Assembly: GCA_029204225.1 (NCBI GenBank)
Contig: CM055095.1
Location: 41,039,719 to 41,103,718, forward strand
Source of the DNA: Diphasiastrum complanatum
Taxonomy: Eukaryota; Streptophyta; Lycopodiopsida; Lycopodiales; Lycopodiaceae
Reading direction: 5' to 3'
Length of the DNA: 64,000 nt
In this document: positions 10,170-20,292 of the stretch, piece by piece
Layout of the letters: every line of letters starts with the position of its first letter
Position numbering within the stretch: position 1 is the first letter of the stretch
The notes under the pieces: model-generated
What the model was told of the DNA's origin: nothing
What the model saw: the letters and a program-made list of their open reading frames with translations, nothing else
Databases searched by the model: none
Program-made: the position numbers and the translations under genes

Positions 10170-11545
10170 TGAACATTAGGAGCAACTCGAGTTGGTCCCT
10201 TCTTGTAGTAGAGAGGAGGACCCTAGCCTCTGAATCCTAATTAGATCTTTAGCAAACATTTCCGATTGTTGCACCATTGGATCTGGAGAGTGGACATATT
10301 CTCTTTGATAGGCTTGTAAGGCACGGTGGAAATCCACTGAGATTGTCCAACTGTAGGGCTGATGGATGATTGCCAATTGGGCGTATGGATGTGATCTTGT
10401 CCATAGCCAACCCCAAATCTTTCCATTTATTTCTTCATGGCATTGGCACGTAATACGGATCTACCCGCAATTGGCGAGGGTTGGCGACATAACTCCTAAT
10501 TGATGCCGAAGTTTTTTCAAAAACAGTGATTCTCCATGCCGGCTGCTCTCCCAATGCAGATATTTTTTCCAACTCTTTGCCGGCCTCTATCTCAGAGGTC
10601 TTAAACTTCAGAACCCATCCACTACGCGAGGACTTATGCAGATGTTGCTTTAAGAAGGTCTGGATCTGGTCCTCAACGCTGATGGGCCTTCTGAATAGAG
10701 GTGTGGTCCTTGATGAGGATGGACCTGCTTGTACTGCCGATAAGATTGGCAGTGGTTCGGCGATATCTGGAGCTCCCCCCTGGTCCATGCTCAAATCTAC
10801 CCCTGTATCCATTGGTATAGCCTCTTGCATGGAGGGGAGAATTGCGACCGGTACGGGGATTTGTGGTCCGACTTCCAACACTTGAGCGGCTGCTTTTTCA
10901 TAGGTGGTGATGGTCTCCTTAGCCTTTGCCAGCTCGGTTGAAACTGCTCCTTTGAACCTGTCAAAGCGGCCTTGAAACCTGAAGGGCCACTTTGTATGTC
11001 TCCACTTTCTTGAACAAATACGCAATCTCTGTCGGTGTGACTGGATGTTCTGGTATTTGTGTTTGAAGATTCGCATCATGTTCAAGGGTGGTCGCATCCA
11101 ATTCACCTTGAAGCCGCGTGCGATCTTGTTCGGCCATCTGTAATTGACCCTTCAGCAGCTGCACCTGTTGCTTTGCATCCTACACAACTTTATCCACCAG
11201 ATCCTGTGCGGTTGTCAGGGCATTTTGTAGGGAGCTGATGTAGTCTTCCAAGTGATCAGCTTGTTGTTGGGCCAACTTTTTTTCAGCTTCAGCCTTGTCT
11301 TCATGTTGTTTGACAATCTTTAACTCTCGATCTAGTTGGACAAGTTTTTGGCTAATCAGAGTGTTTTCAGACCCCATATCGGAGATTCTCTGTTCCATTT
11401 CCTTCTTCTTATCCAGCATAGACTGGATCACTTGTGCAAGGCTTGAAACCAGACCTAGAGCATCACCAAAATCGATGGTCATGGAGGCGGCAACAACAAA
11501 AGGACCTGATGGTACTGTCCTTGGTAGGCGTGGAATAGGTGCCAC
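10170..11545 (-). pseudogene. extra ORF, coiled coil and C-terminal domain
   Basis: Continues the block from 12845. The part 11545-11180 contains a strongly predicted coiled coil (heptad-like runs such as MLDKKKEMEQRISDMGSEN and EAEKKLAQQQADHLEDYI). After an in-frame stop at 11180, coiled-coil character goes on (LKGQLQMAEQDRTRLQGEL). A frame change near 10970 leads to the frame ending at 10435, with a linker rich in Pro, Val and Ser and a charged C-terminal domain (VEDQIQTFLKQHLHKSS, WVLKFKTSEIEAGKELEKIS, ANPRQLRVDPYYVPMP). Weaker coding similarity may continue to about 10170. No membrane segment, zinc finger or catalytic motif was seen. Coiled-coil accessory proteins are known in some plant Gypsy lineages, but I cannot name a family for this one. 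Confidence 0.5.
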
Positions 11546-11557
11546 TAGTTCTTCTTC

Positions 11558-12221
11558 TTAAAAAATGTCATCCTCTTCAAATCCCTCAAGCACTGTGACG
11601 TCGAACTGTTTCGGTGATTTCACAGCTTTGTCGACCCGAAGTGCGGTTGGGCTATCTTCCGTGTGAGGTGGCTGGCTGACATCTTCAACACCAACAGTAG
11701 GTTCATGGATATGTTCGAATCCTCTTCCAAGGGATTGGAGTTCAAAGGGCGCAGGGCTCTGGGACATTTCAAAAAATTTAGTGGCCCCAAGGGGGTCAAA
11801 ATCATCGAACATATCCATAAAGAACTGTGTGTTTGGTGAGGTGGCTTCCGTGTGTGGGGGTGAGACGGCCTGGGCAACTGTGATGAAAATGTAGGCCCAA
11901 TGTCATAGACTGTCCTTGGTTGGAAGCAGAGGCGAGGGAAGCATCAAAGGCTGGGGGAATTGGAAGTTCAGTGCGAACAACAGCAGGGGGTGGAAGCGTA
12001 GTTGACGAGGTATGCCTAGTGCGACATTGTGACGCGGAAGGCGAGTCAGGAATAACGATCTCGCTGCGTGGACGACGAAGACTATGAGAACTTGAGGCCT
12101 GGTGTGATGACTCTGTCGGTGCTTCTTCATAGACCAAAAGCACGAAATCTAGGTGGAAGCCATGGATTTTGTTTTCTAAGTGAGAAACGGCTAAAAGGGA
12201 CAATAAAGAGCCAGCAGCAAA
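11558..12221 (-). pseudogene. extra ORF, Ser/Pro-rich linker
   Basis: The frame 12203-11802 is the same frame as the N-terminal part and is separated from it only by the TAG ending at 12222. It holds LLAVSHLENKIHGFHLDFVLL, then a low-complexity Ser/Pro/His/Arg stretch (SSHQASSSHSLRRPRSEIV, TTLPPPAVVRTELPIPP). A frame change between about 11820 and 11880 moves to 11818-11558, with FDDFDPLGATKFFEMSQ and an acidic end FEEDDIF before a TAA. This is probably a flexible linker between a globular N-terminal domain and the coiled coil. Overlapping frames at 11620-11877 and 11903-12130 are shadows. Confidence 0.45.
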
Positions 12222-12845
12222 CTACTGCTTATTGGCCTTAATAGCTCGTTTGAGCTCACCAAAAATAGTCTTGAACCAATTATATGGTTCAAGAGGGGCT
12301 TTGGCCAACTTAGTGTGGGATTCCACTATCCTATGGAGGATCTGTGATGTGATGCGATCTTTTCTGAGGTTGCCAACCATCAGGAAGTTGTTCAGTAGCT
12401 GGGCAGTAGCATGGATTGAAGGCTCAATGATGGCTTCCAAGAGGTAGCCGTCATTGGTCCAGTGCAGATCGTTGGTGAGGTCAATATATGGCTTGATGGC
12501 CTGTTTGGCGTGCTTGTGATTGGGCGAGGCTTGCGTGTCGGATGCTATACCTATAGCTGCAAGGGCGGCCTCAGTGACACGCACCTTGCCTGTGGCTCCC
12601 TGAAAAGTGATATAAAATTTAGATTTCTCTTCCTTCCATGTACTGAAGGCAAGAGTGATAAATTCCATATTGATGTGACCAGAAAAAACTCTCTTATGAA
12701 TACCCATTGCAGTGAGCAAAGGCACCGCAAGGGTCATCCACTGAGTGACCATGCTTGTGTTAGGAAGGATCATGATGTCCGTTGCAGATGGGGCATCACG
12801 ATGGATAGTATAGCGCAGAGACTGGGAAGTATCGGTAGAAGACAT
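12222..12845 (-). pseudogene. extra ORF, N-terminal globular domain, unknown
   Basis: The likely start is the Met of MSSTDTSQSLRYTIHRDA at 12845; the open frame runs up to 13097, but its upstream part (Cys- and Phe-rich) looks like leader. The domain has mixed hydrophobic and charged segments: MVTQWMTLAVPLLTAMGI, GHINMEFITLAFSTWKEE, YITFQGATGKVRVTEAALA, then helices up to FKTIFGELKRAIKANKQ and a TAG stop. The rhythm recalls the plant mobile domain and putative plant transposon protein domains found in retroelement ORFs, but this resemblance is weak and is inference. A TATA-like TTTTTATACCC lies at about 13077-13088 on the minus strand, upstream of the start. Plus-strand frames 12232-12447 and 12462-12908 are shadows. 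Confidence 0.5.
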
Positions 12846-13089
12846 GATGATCAGAAAGGAAATATAAAACGCGTAAAAGTGTCTCAGAAAGCAGTGCAAA
12901 AATTTTGAAAGGCTTTGGTCGCGGTAAAAATTTGCAAGAGCTTCGCTAGCACAAGTGAGGAATGAATCGAATTCAATCAACTTATAGGTGAATTTGGTGG
13001 GTCCATTACACTGAATACTAGTTTGGCCGATCAGTTTTGAGCAAGAATTTGCAGGCATGTACAATACTGTGATAATAGGGTATAAAAAT

Positions 13090-13430
13090 CTCGGCAAATG
13101 TTTCTAGGGATCTAAACCTATCAGGCGAACATTTTTCAGGCCTGGCGAAGGATGAACCTTCGTCTAGGTATTGTCATAAATGTATTTTTTCAAGACCTAA
13201 ACTATGGACAATCTAATTTTGACATTTTAAGATAATCTAACAAGTTGACGAAGGTTAATAATGAGGTTGAGATGCTCGGCGAAGGTTCTCAAAATGGCAT
13301 ATCACTGAACCTTCGCCGGACTCAAAAATTGGGGTTTTTCTAGATAGGAAGCTTCGCCCACCTCAAATTAGATAAATCTAGAGTGTATGTACAGTCTGAG
13401 AGCTCAACGAAGGTTTTTGGTACTGAATAC
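13090..13430. repeat. GGCGAAGGTT inverted-motif cluster, left copy
   Basis: The motif GGCGAAGGTTC or its reverse complement GAACCTTCGCC, with small variants, occurs at 13144-13151, 13155-13164, 13247-13256, 13278-13288, 13308-13318, 13351-13358 and 13405-13414. Pairs 13155/13247 (10 bp) and 13278/13308 (11 bp) are perfect inverted repeats. The surrounding AT-rich DNA varies. The part 13331-13414 parallels 17990-18095 (GGTTTTTCTA ... AAGCTTCGCCC ... CTCAACGAAGG), so the two clusters are probably related copies. Confidence 0.7.
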
Positions 13431-13707
13431 GCTAAATATGACCAAAACAGTGATTTTCTAAGTCTTTTTCCATCAAAAAATTACTATGCTTCCTTTTCCT
13501 ATGTTGATGACTTTCTGACTTTTGCTCATCACTCTTTTTTCAATCTAATAATTTTTTTTTTTAACTGTCTTTTTCCAAAAAACTCAGCAAATTAAGTACT
13601 GAAAAACAAAAAATTGAAAAACAAATAAAATTAAAAAACCATTGAGATCAGACTTGCTGAACTGGCGGAGCAGGCTGCCAATACTTGCGTAAGCGGCTGC
13701 CATTCAC

Positions 13708-14289
13708 CTAAGTATCAAATCGTTTTCCATCTAAGTGCTCAAGAATTACTGCGCCATAGTTCAAGATTTCCTTCACTTTATATGGGCCTTCCCCGGTAAA
13801 CTTCAACTTGCCCTTGATCAGCTTGGTTTTGTACATTAATGCAAGATCTCCTGCTTTCAAATCTTTTTTGTGCAATCGGCGATCGTGCCATGCCTTGCGA
13901 CGGGCTTTCTCTGCTGCTAAGGCATGAACTGCCATCAATCGGGTTTCACATAATTTGTGCAACGCTTCATGACGGAGTTGTAAAGACGTATCATCATTTA
14001 ATCGTTCGGTGGCCACTATGCGTAAAGATGGGATTAAAAATTCAATCGGCATGACATCATCTTGACCATAAACCAGTTGAAAAGGTGTTTGATTTGTACT
14101 ATTTTTGTAAGCGGTTCTGAATGCCCAGAATGCTACATACAGTTTATATTCCCAATCAGACCGACTCGCTTCAACTGTCTTTGTCATAATGGTGCAGAGA
14201 ATCTTATTGGAAGATTTAGCTTGGCCATTCCCTCTGGGATAGTAGGGAGTACTAAATCTGTGTATAACAAAAAATCTTCCAGTAAACAC
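13708..14289 (-). pseudogene. Gypsy integrase, C-terminal half
   Basis: The frame begins within the integrase core with IHRFSTPYYPRGNGQAKSSN, which includes the region where the third catalytic acidic residue is expected; here it reads NGQAKSSNK, with Lys where most relatives have Glu (NGQAESSN), so catalysis would be lost. It continues with WEYKLYVAFWAFRTAYKNST, TPFQLVYGQDDVMPIEF and the C-terminal chromo-like/GPY segment KAGDLALMYKTKLIKGKLKF followed by GPYKVKEIL. It ends near GAVILEHLDGKRFDT. A frame change at 14289 separates it from the core. Integrase inserts element DNA into the host chromosome; this one is dead. Confidence 0.85.
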
Positions 14290-14597
14290 TATATTGTTTG
14301 ATTAACAAAGTGTGTACCCCGGTCATTGACAATCTCGATCGGACATCCAAATCTGATTATAATATTTTCATATAGAAACTTGGCCATAGATTTCGCATCA
14401 ACACCTTCGACAGCCTTGGCTTCAACCCACTTGGTCATATAATCAGTTGCTACAATAATATATCGGGCCTGAGATCCTTGCGCAGCAAGGTGAATAGGTC
14501 CAACATAATCCAGTCTCCATTTTTCAAACGGTGCTTGCAATAAACCGGATGCAAGGGTGCATAGTTCTGTCGAGTAGGCCGTCGTGCTCACTAGCAA
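14289..14597 (-). pseudogene. Gypsy integrase catalytic core, N-terminal half
   Basis: Contains APFEKWRLDYVGPIHLAAQG (first catalytic Asp in DYVGPI), YIIVATDYMTKWVEAKAV and GCPIEIVNDRGTHFVNQTI (second Asp in NDRGTHF). The wording DYMTKWVEA and DRGTHFVN is characteristic of Ty3/Gypsy elements of the Tat/Athila type. Frame changes at both ends break the protein. Confidence 0.88.
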
Positions 14598-15535
14598 GCA
14601 TCACATGTCTGAATAAAATTTTCTGTGTTCTTGTGAAGCGTAGGCCACCAACAACCTGATTGTAAAAGTTTGCAAACAATAATATCTGTAGTAAAGTGTC
14701 CTCCACTCATGCCATCATGTGAAAACATGATTAAATCTGGTACTTCATGCGGTAAAACACACCTTCGTAAAATATTATCTGATCGACGACGATACAATTG
14801 TCCTGCAATCAATTGATAAGGTTGAGCCTTATGAATCAATTGTCTCTTCTGTACTTTTGTCAAGGAGTCATTTGGTTGTCCTAGCATCAGGTACTCAACA
14901 ATATCTGCTGTCCGCTCAGGTACCATTTCAACATAGAATAACGCAGCATCTGGCAATTCATCATCCACTTCAGTGTTAACTGGTGTGGATTCGATTCGCA
15001 AAATGTGATCGACTATATAATGTTGTTTTCTCTTTTGAACTACAATTCGAAAGTCAAATTCAGTCAATAACAATAACCATCTTGCAATACGTCCAGTATT
15101 GCACGCCTTGTTTACTAAGTAAAGTAACAATTGATGATCCGTATAAAATACAAAGTGCGTTTCCATGCGGTAGTGACGAAATTTCCAAACAGAAAAAATC
15201 ATGGCCAATGCCTCACGTTCTGTTGTTGGATAATTCTTTTCTGGATCTGTAAGCTGTCTGCTTGCAAATTGTATAGGATAATTCTTCTTATAGTCACCTG
15301 GCTGTGTCAAAACTGATCCAATGGCGTATTTTGAAGCATTCGTATGAACATGAAATTCTATCGTCCAATCTAGAGAACGCAGTATTGGCGCTGAAGTTAA
15401 TTTTTTTTTTAATTTTTTAAAGGCTTCTAACGCTTCTACTGTCCAAATAGGAACAATAGTCAGTTTGTATATAGGTCGTGGATCCGCAAAGAAGATAATA
15501 AAGATTCGATAGTAGTTCGCATGACTAATAAACAC
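14591..15535 (-). pseudogene. Gypsy RNase H and integrase zinc-binding region
   Basis: The frame opens at the end of reverse transcriptase (FKKLKKKLTSAPILRSLDWT), enters RNase H with FHVHTNASKYAIGSVLTQPG (Asp-to-Asn at the usual TDAS), FASRQLTDPEKNYPTTEREA, FVFYTDHQLLLYLVNK and RIARWLLLLTEFDFRIV, then a spacer, and ends with the HHCC zinc-binding part of integrase (HDGMSGGHFTTDIIVCKLLQ ... CDAC). The first RNase H Asp being Asn would impair it. Upstream reverse transcriptase and protease sequence is absent: only about 100 bases separate this from the gag zinc-knuckle frame. Frames 14983-15316 on the plus strand are shadows. Confidence 0.85.
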
Positions 15536-15630
15536 GTAAACTCCACGAATTGTTCAGTTGTTAATTTAGCAGCTTCAGGCTCCTCTTCTTCTTGCAGATG
15601 TTTAATCCACTGTCTCATATTCTGATATCT

Positions 15631-16098
15631 TCATTTTTCTGCATTAAGATTTGAATAGACTCCCGATGCTGTTGGTGTATCGTTCAATGATATAGAATCA
15701 GTAGGTACTGGATCCACTACTAGTTCTTTTTGCTTCTGTGATCTGGTGACCACCATCAAAGGTGCACTTGGTTTATTCTGAGCTACTGGTCCTTGCTTGA
15801 TTGTTATCAAATTTACAGGTGTTGTAGCTGGTGGTGGATTTGGTCTTGCTGGACAGTCTTTATAGCAATGCCTATAACCACATTCACGATAGAATGGTAC
15901 AAATTTCTCTTTATTTGGACATTCTGCAACTTTGTGATTTTCTCCACATGCAAAGCATCCAAGTGGTGCTCTGGTCCAATTTCTAGAAGCTTGTTGTTGA
16001 GCAGCAGCATAAATGGCATATTGTTCTGAAGATCCACCTTCCTGATCATTACCATAGTTCCATTGCTCAACACTTTCGTAAGGTTCTGGTTTCATCAA
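15631..16098 (-). pseudogene. Gypsy gag zinc-knuckle region
   Basis: Follows MKPEPYESVEQWNYGNDQEG and holds two closely spaced Cys/His clusters: CFACGENHKVAECPNK (CX2CX4HX4C) and a second, CGYRHCYKDCPARP. Such zinc knuckles bind element RNA during particle assembly. A Pro/Val/Ser-rich tail follows, and the protease expected next is missing. Upstream it connects to the frame ending at 16210 after a TGA in GYxEPQYGGNP. Confidence 0.8.
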
Positions 16099-16209
16099 AT
16101 TTGCAGGAGGAGCGGAGTGCTTTGGTGGAGTAGGTAAAGCTAAATGTTTCGGATATCCAAGGGCAGCTTGTCGCGGTCTTGCTGCTGGATTACCTCCATA
16201 CTGTGGTTC

Positions 16210-16494
16210 TCAATATCCCATCTGGACATACCGTTGTTGAATTATCCGAGGGTTGAAGTTGCAAAAAGCAGTCTCATGATCATGTGAATTACATAGATGG
16301 CAAACACTGAGTTCCATTCGTTTTTTCAATTGAGGACACTCGTTCACTATGTGATTTCCTATAAAAATAGAATACCAGACATTTTTCCTGGTAGGAAAAG
16401 TCTTTGCAAGTTTTTCAAGTTCCTTGTTTGCTTTCCCATGGAAATTCTCCAATGCATTGATCTTCTCATCAAATTTCAATTGCAACTTTTCCAT
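16210..16494 (-). pseudogene. Gypsy gag middle segment
   Basis: Contains a coiled-coil stretch (EKLQLKFDEKINALENFHGK, ANKELEKLAKTFP) followed by a Cys/His group (CPQLKKRMELSVCHLC ... HDHETAFC) that resembles an additional degenerate zinc knuckle. It is the same gag frame as its neighbours with single stops: a TAG before KQMEKLQ and a TGA after VQMGY. Confidence 0.65.
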
Positions 16495-16500
16495 CTGTTT

Positions 16501-17196
16501 CTACTGGTTCTTCCCAAGTTTCTCGAACTCATTGAGCATCATTTCTGCAGTAGCATTGGCATTCGTTGATGCAATAGTGGTGGATGTCGTAGTAGTCTGC
16601 CTTGCTGTATAAGGCAACATACTAATATTTGGCTCCTCATCTGAATCTTCATCCTCCTCCCGAATTGCATCGTCCATAGCATTTTGCAAGAGTGCATACT
16701 CATTATGGCATTTCAACTCACGTCTGATCCATTTAGGTAGACTTGACAAAAATCACATAATCATCGCATTTTCGTTAATCAGCTCAGGTTCGCATTCAGA
16801 TCTAAGATGTTTCACTCGTTCAATGTAATCTCGAACCATTTCCTGCTTTCCCATTTTTATTTTACTTAAAAGTAGGAAAGGGTCTTCCATAAACTTCCGC
16901 AGTTTGAACCGTGTGATAAGGGCTTGCTTAACAATCTCCCAATCTGTACGCTCAGTTTCGTCTTGGTTATAGTACCAATCTTGTGCTGCGCCTGTTAAGG
17001 CCATAGGAAAAAGCTTAAGTTTATCTTGAGGATAAATCTCACCATAGACTTCACAAGATTCAACATAGATCTAAAGAAATCTAACTGGATCTGTTAATCC
17101 ATTATATTTGGATAGATCCAAACGGGGTGCTCTTCTAACAATAATTGGATTGACTTCCTGTGGAGCACCTCCAGGAGCAGCTCTAGGGGTAGCCAT
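16501..17196 (-). pseudogene. Gypsy gag capsid region
   Basis: The start is the Met of MATPRAAPGGAPQEVNPIIV at 17196, followed by RRAPRLDLSKYNGLTDPVRF, a TAG in place of an expected codon, then IYVESCEVYGEIYPQDKLKL. The capsid signature of the retrotransposon gag family follows: ALTGAAQDWYYNQDETERTD, W-to-F spaced segments, ITRFKLRKFMEDPFLLLSKI, and VRDYIERVKHLRSECEP. A stop near 16753 and a change of frame precede SSLPKWIRRELKCHNEYALL and an acidic segment (EEDEDSDEEPNIS). The start is well supported by the alignment with typical gag N-termini; the product would be truncated after 38 codons. Confidence 0.75.
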
Positions 17197-17449
17197 CTTT
17201 ACAAATTTAGATTAAGCAGACAATGAGATTGGATCTAGATTTTTTAATCACAACTATCTCAGATTAGATCTACTAGATCTATTCCATTTTTCAAGAATCT
17301 GATTCTATATCATGAAAAAGTTTTCGAGATTCGATCAATCGATACTTCTCAAAAAATGATAAATCTCTCAGAATCCAATTCAAAATATATCAGATTTGAT
17401 CCAAATTTTGATAGAGACTTGATTTGGAAAATCAGAAACTTAAAATAGG

Positions 17450-18110
17450 TTTGGCGAAGGTTCACTAGGTGAAGATTGGCTCGACGAAGGTTCAATAGTA
17501 CTATGTTGGCCAAAAAAACTCTCTAAACATTTTTTTTTTGATGATTTCTTGGGAAATAACCTTCGTCGACCTCTTAGATGAGATCTGACACAGATACAAT
17601 TATGGAAAAATGGACGAAGGTTTATGACACAAGAAAATATAGTTTCTGATGGTTGGCGAGGGTAAAATTCAAGATTTTCTATGATCTGATCAATAAGAAT
17701 CTTCGTCGAACCCAAAAATAGTATTTTACTATAAATAGAATGTTTTGGAAACTCGGCGAAGGTTCTGGCAAAGGATCAAGAGTAATATTGGTAATTTTGC
17801 AAAAAAGTGACTTTTTTGGCTAAAATATGGCAATATGACAACTAATCCTCTGAAACCCTTTCTATTTTTAGTATTATTCTTCGCCGACCTGGCATTAGAT
17901 AGATCTAAATCACACCTATGCACAGTGAATCGGGCGAAGGTTCTTTTTTTGTATTTTTAGAGTTTTGATGATTTTTTGGTTTTTTTTGACGGTTTTTCTA
18001 ATGTTTTTGAAAATCTGCTGGGAATTAAGCTTCGCCCTTCAAACTGAAGGTTCTAATGATCAAAAACCAAAAGGTGTCTGCAACTCAACGAAGGTTTTTT
18101 GAAAGAGAGT
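17450..18110. repeat. GGCGAAGGTT inverted-motif cluster, right copy
   Basis: Located upstream of gag in element orientation, so probably part of the 5' LTR. The motif occurs at 17453, 17483, 17558 (reverse), 17612, 17655 (variant GGCGAGGGT), 17698 (reverse), 17755, 17879 (reverse), 17932, 18027 (reverse) and 18086. The reverse and forward forms alternate in four pairs about 50-60 bases apart (17558/17612, 17698/17755, 17879/17932, 18027/18086), each able to form a stem: the first pair is a perfect 10-bp inverted repeat AACCTTCGTC/GACGAAGGTT. Loop sequences differ between pairs. Confidence 0.75.
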
Positions 18111-18479
18111 AAAAATTTCTATGCTCTGATGATGTTTTTTGTCTCTTTTTGACCAAATCTGATAGATTTGATCGAAATGCAATCCTTTGGACGAGCATGA
18201 TGTTAGTTCATTCCCATTGCATTCAATATCTTGTGTGCCACGGCTCTTGTCTCTAGCATATTATTTCCTTCTAGGAGTAGTTTGCACAATACCCTACATA
18301 TGACCAAATGAATTCATTGGAAAGCTCTATAGAGAATTTTGAGGTACATTCAAGCCACAAAGAATTATGCTTTTCGTTATAATGGAAAATCAGTGGATGC
18401 ACTAATTCCAAAAGCCCAGTTTGGACTAGAGATGTGGATACCATAAAATCTACTTTTGGCTTTTTGTGTCTTCTAGTAC

Positions 18480-18830
18480 AAAGTCCTATCTCATGGAATA
18501 GTTGAAAGTAGAAATATGTTTCTGTCCTCCATAGAGTTTGAATATATTATAGCCATTTAAGTAGTAAAAGAAGTCATCTAGCTCAAAAGACTGTTGTAGG
18601 ATCTGAAGTTTCGACAACACAACCAGCAACATTACATTGTGACAATTAGAGTTGTGTTGCTCTTTCTCTGAATCCATAGTTTTTTTCTAAAGGCAAACAT
18701 ATTAAAATTCAAATCTATAATCCAAGAGAGAAAGTGTAGGATAAAGAGGTTGAGACAATTTACTATCAAACTAACAAAATGCTTGTTGATTTATTGACAA
18801 AGCCCTTATCTAAGAAGAAGCATAGTATCT
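18480..18830 (+). pseudogene. Copia RNase H remnant
   Basis: Conceptual reading with several stops gives SW, VSLSS-like, E-x-EYI-A, KEVIWLKRLL-like and, near 18780-18830, LVDLLTKPLSKKKHSIS, the usual end of a Copia pol (xxDLxTKPLxxxxF). Too decayed for a product. It is unrelated in orientation to the fragment that follows. Confidence 0.6.
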
Positions 18831-18959
18831 CAAAAATATACTATATTTCCATTCAGGTTCCTAGCAATACACTTTAGGAAAAATTATGAAGTTAATCTTA
18901 CTCCTACTCACCAATTTTATCTTTTGAGACTTCTATTCATTTGTATATAATCATTCTTT

Positions 18960-19830
18960 TACACACTACTTGAAGAGTCTACAGTATTACAAGACATTCA
19001 ACATAGTTTATAACAATACATTAAGAGTGATGCTAGAGTCACGAGCAAAGTATTTAAGGTTGAAATTTGAAGATGTGTGTATCAAACCTCTGAATTGGAG
19101 ATACTCATCAAAGTGGCTATACCAAGCACGTGGTGCTTACTTCAATCCATAGACGCCCTCCTCTTGCATTGTTTTTTGCAAAATCTCATGACCCTTGGCC
19201 TCCTCAAAGGGAGAGAGTTCAATAGACAAAATGATATTGCTCATGAGTGCAAGATTTACCTGAAATCTATCAGGTTTCGTCTTCTCTCTCGTGGAATGTT
19301 GTAGCTCTCCCTCCTTACTAGAATTGGCAATTTCATCTTCCTTATCATTTATGAGCTTCGTTCACCATTTAGGTAACTTACGTTGAGGTGATCCACTTGA
19401 GGCAAATAGGTACCCCAAGGTGCATCTTTTTCCTTCCTCTTATCACCTACAACTTCTGTCTTTTCTGATCCACTAGCTTTGTTTTTCACTCTCCATCATC
19501 TCTCGACAGTTGGAGGAGTACCACAACCTTCATCTTCATCTTGATGATCAACCTGTAAAGGTGGCGTTGCTTCATTTTTACTAAGAAACTTGGATAGTTC
19601 ATGACTATCCCTCTCATCATCTCCAAACCTATGGATCTTGTAAAAAATGACATCATGACTTATGTACATGCGTCATCCAAGTGGATCATAGCATCTATAC
19701 CTCTTGGTTTGCTCATCGTGTCCTATAAAGATACACTTCAAGGCTTTCACCTAAATTTTGGTCTTTTTGCACTTGGGTGTGCGAACATAAACACAACATC
19801 CAAATATTCACAAACCATCCATCTTACTCT
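18960..19830 (-). pseudogene. Copia integrase-end and reverse transcriptase remnant
   Basis: Read right to left: KCIFIGHDEQTKRYRCYDPL-type residues with DVIFYKIHRFGDDERDSHEL (about 19570-19740), a charged linker, then YGLK-APRAWYSHFDEYLQ (about 19090-19160) from the middle of reverse transcriptase. The order is correct for Copia, but most of reverse transcriptase between them is deleted and there are in-frame stops. The plus-strand frames here are shadows. Confidence 0.6.
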
Positions 19831-19833
19831 TAT

Positions 19834-20260
19834 TGTGAAGAATTGCCAAAAAATTGACAAATCTAGCCTGATCAAAAACCATGTAGAATAGTGTAAATTG
19901 TGTATACAAGTGGGTCCCACACATGTGAGGCCATGATGCCATGTGGGAAACCCATCCAAGATTAGGTTAGGTCAAGTCTATAGGGTTGGTCATGTCATTT
20001 TGGTAGAGATTCCTAGATTATAGGACCTACACCTAAGTTTAAGGTGAAAAATTGACCAATTAGTTACCTACTAGGCATGACTCTAGGAATTAGGATAGGG
20101 TTGAAAATTAAGGCAAGAGAGCCAAGTTAACTTCCTTATTACATGCTGGAAATCCACTTCACTTCACAAAGGAAGTCACTTTTGCTATGTATTCCATTTC
20201 TGTAGTGAAAAGATAGATTATTTTTGGAGCTCATTGGCAATCCCAAGTTCATCTCCATGT
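19834..20260 (+). repeat. diverged Copia LTR remnant
   Basis: Starts TGTGAAGAATTGCC and shares, in order, ATCTAGCC, CATGTAGAAT, GGCATGACTCT, TTCCTTATTACATGCTGG and CAAAGGAAGT with the LTR at 58229-58851, so it is an old relative of that LTR. No primer site follows, and it is probably truncated. Confidence 0.65.
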
Positions 20261-20292
20261 ACATTGATTTTCTTTGATCCAAATGAAATCAA

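Larger units (their letters stand above)
10170..18180 (-). mobile_element. Tat/Athila-like Gypsy remains with an extra ORF block
   Basis: Reading right to left: motif-rich non-coding DNA (17450-18110), gag (17196 to about 15631), RNase H and integrase (15535-13708), motif-rich non-coding DNA (13090-13430), then an extra broken ORF (12845 to about 10170). Protease and most of reverse transcriptase are missing. Integrase wording such as DRGTHFVN and STPYYPRGNGQA is typical of the Tat/Athila side of Ty3/Gypsy. Two readings are possible: one element with an ORF downstream of integrase, or two adjacent elements if 13090-13650 is an LTR. No primer site was found. Confidence 0.6.

Noticed and set aside
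10526-10885. Plus-strand 119-codon frame
   Set aside because: Antisense to the extra ORF and without family character; so are 11295-11561 and 12462-12908.
17450-18110. CRISPR-like array of short repeats
   Set aside because: Repeats are 8-11 bases, occur in both orientations with uneven spacing, no cas genes are present, and the DNA is a plant genome.
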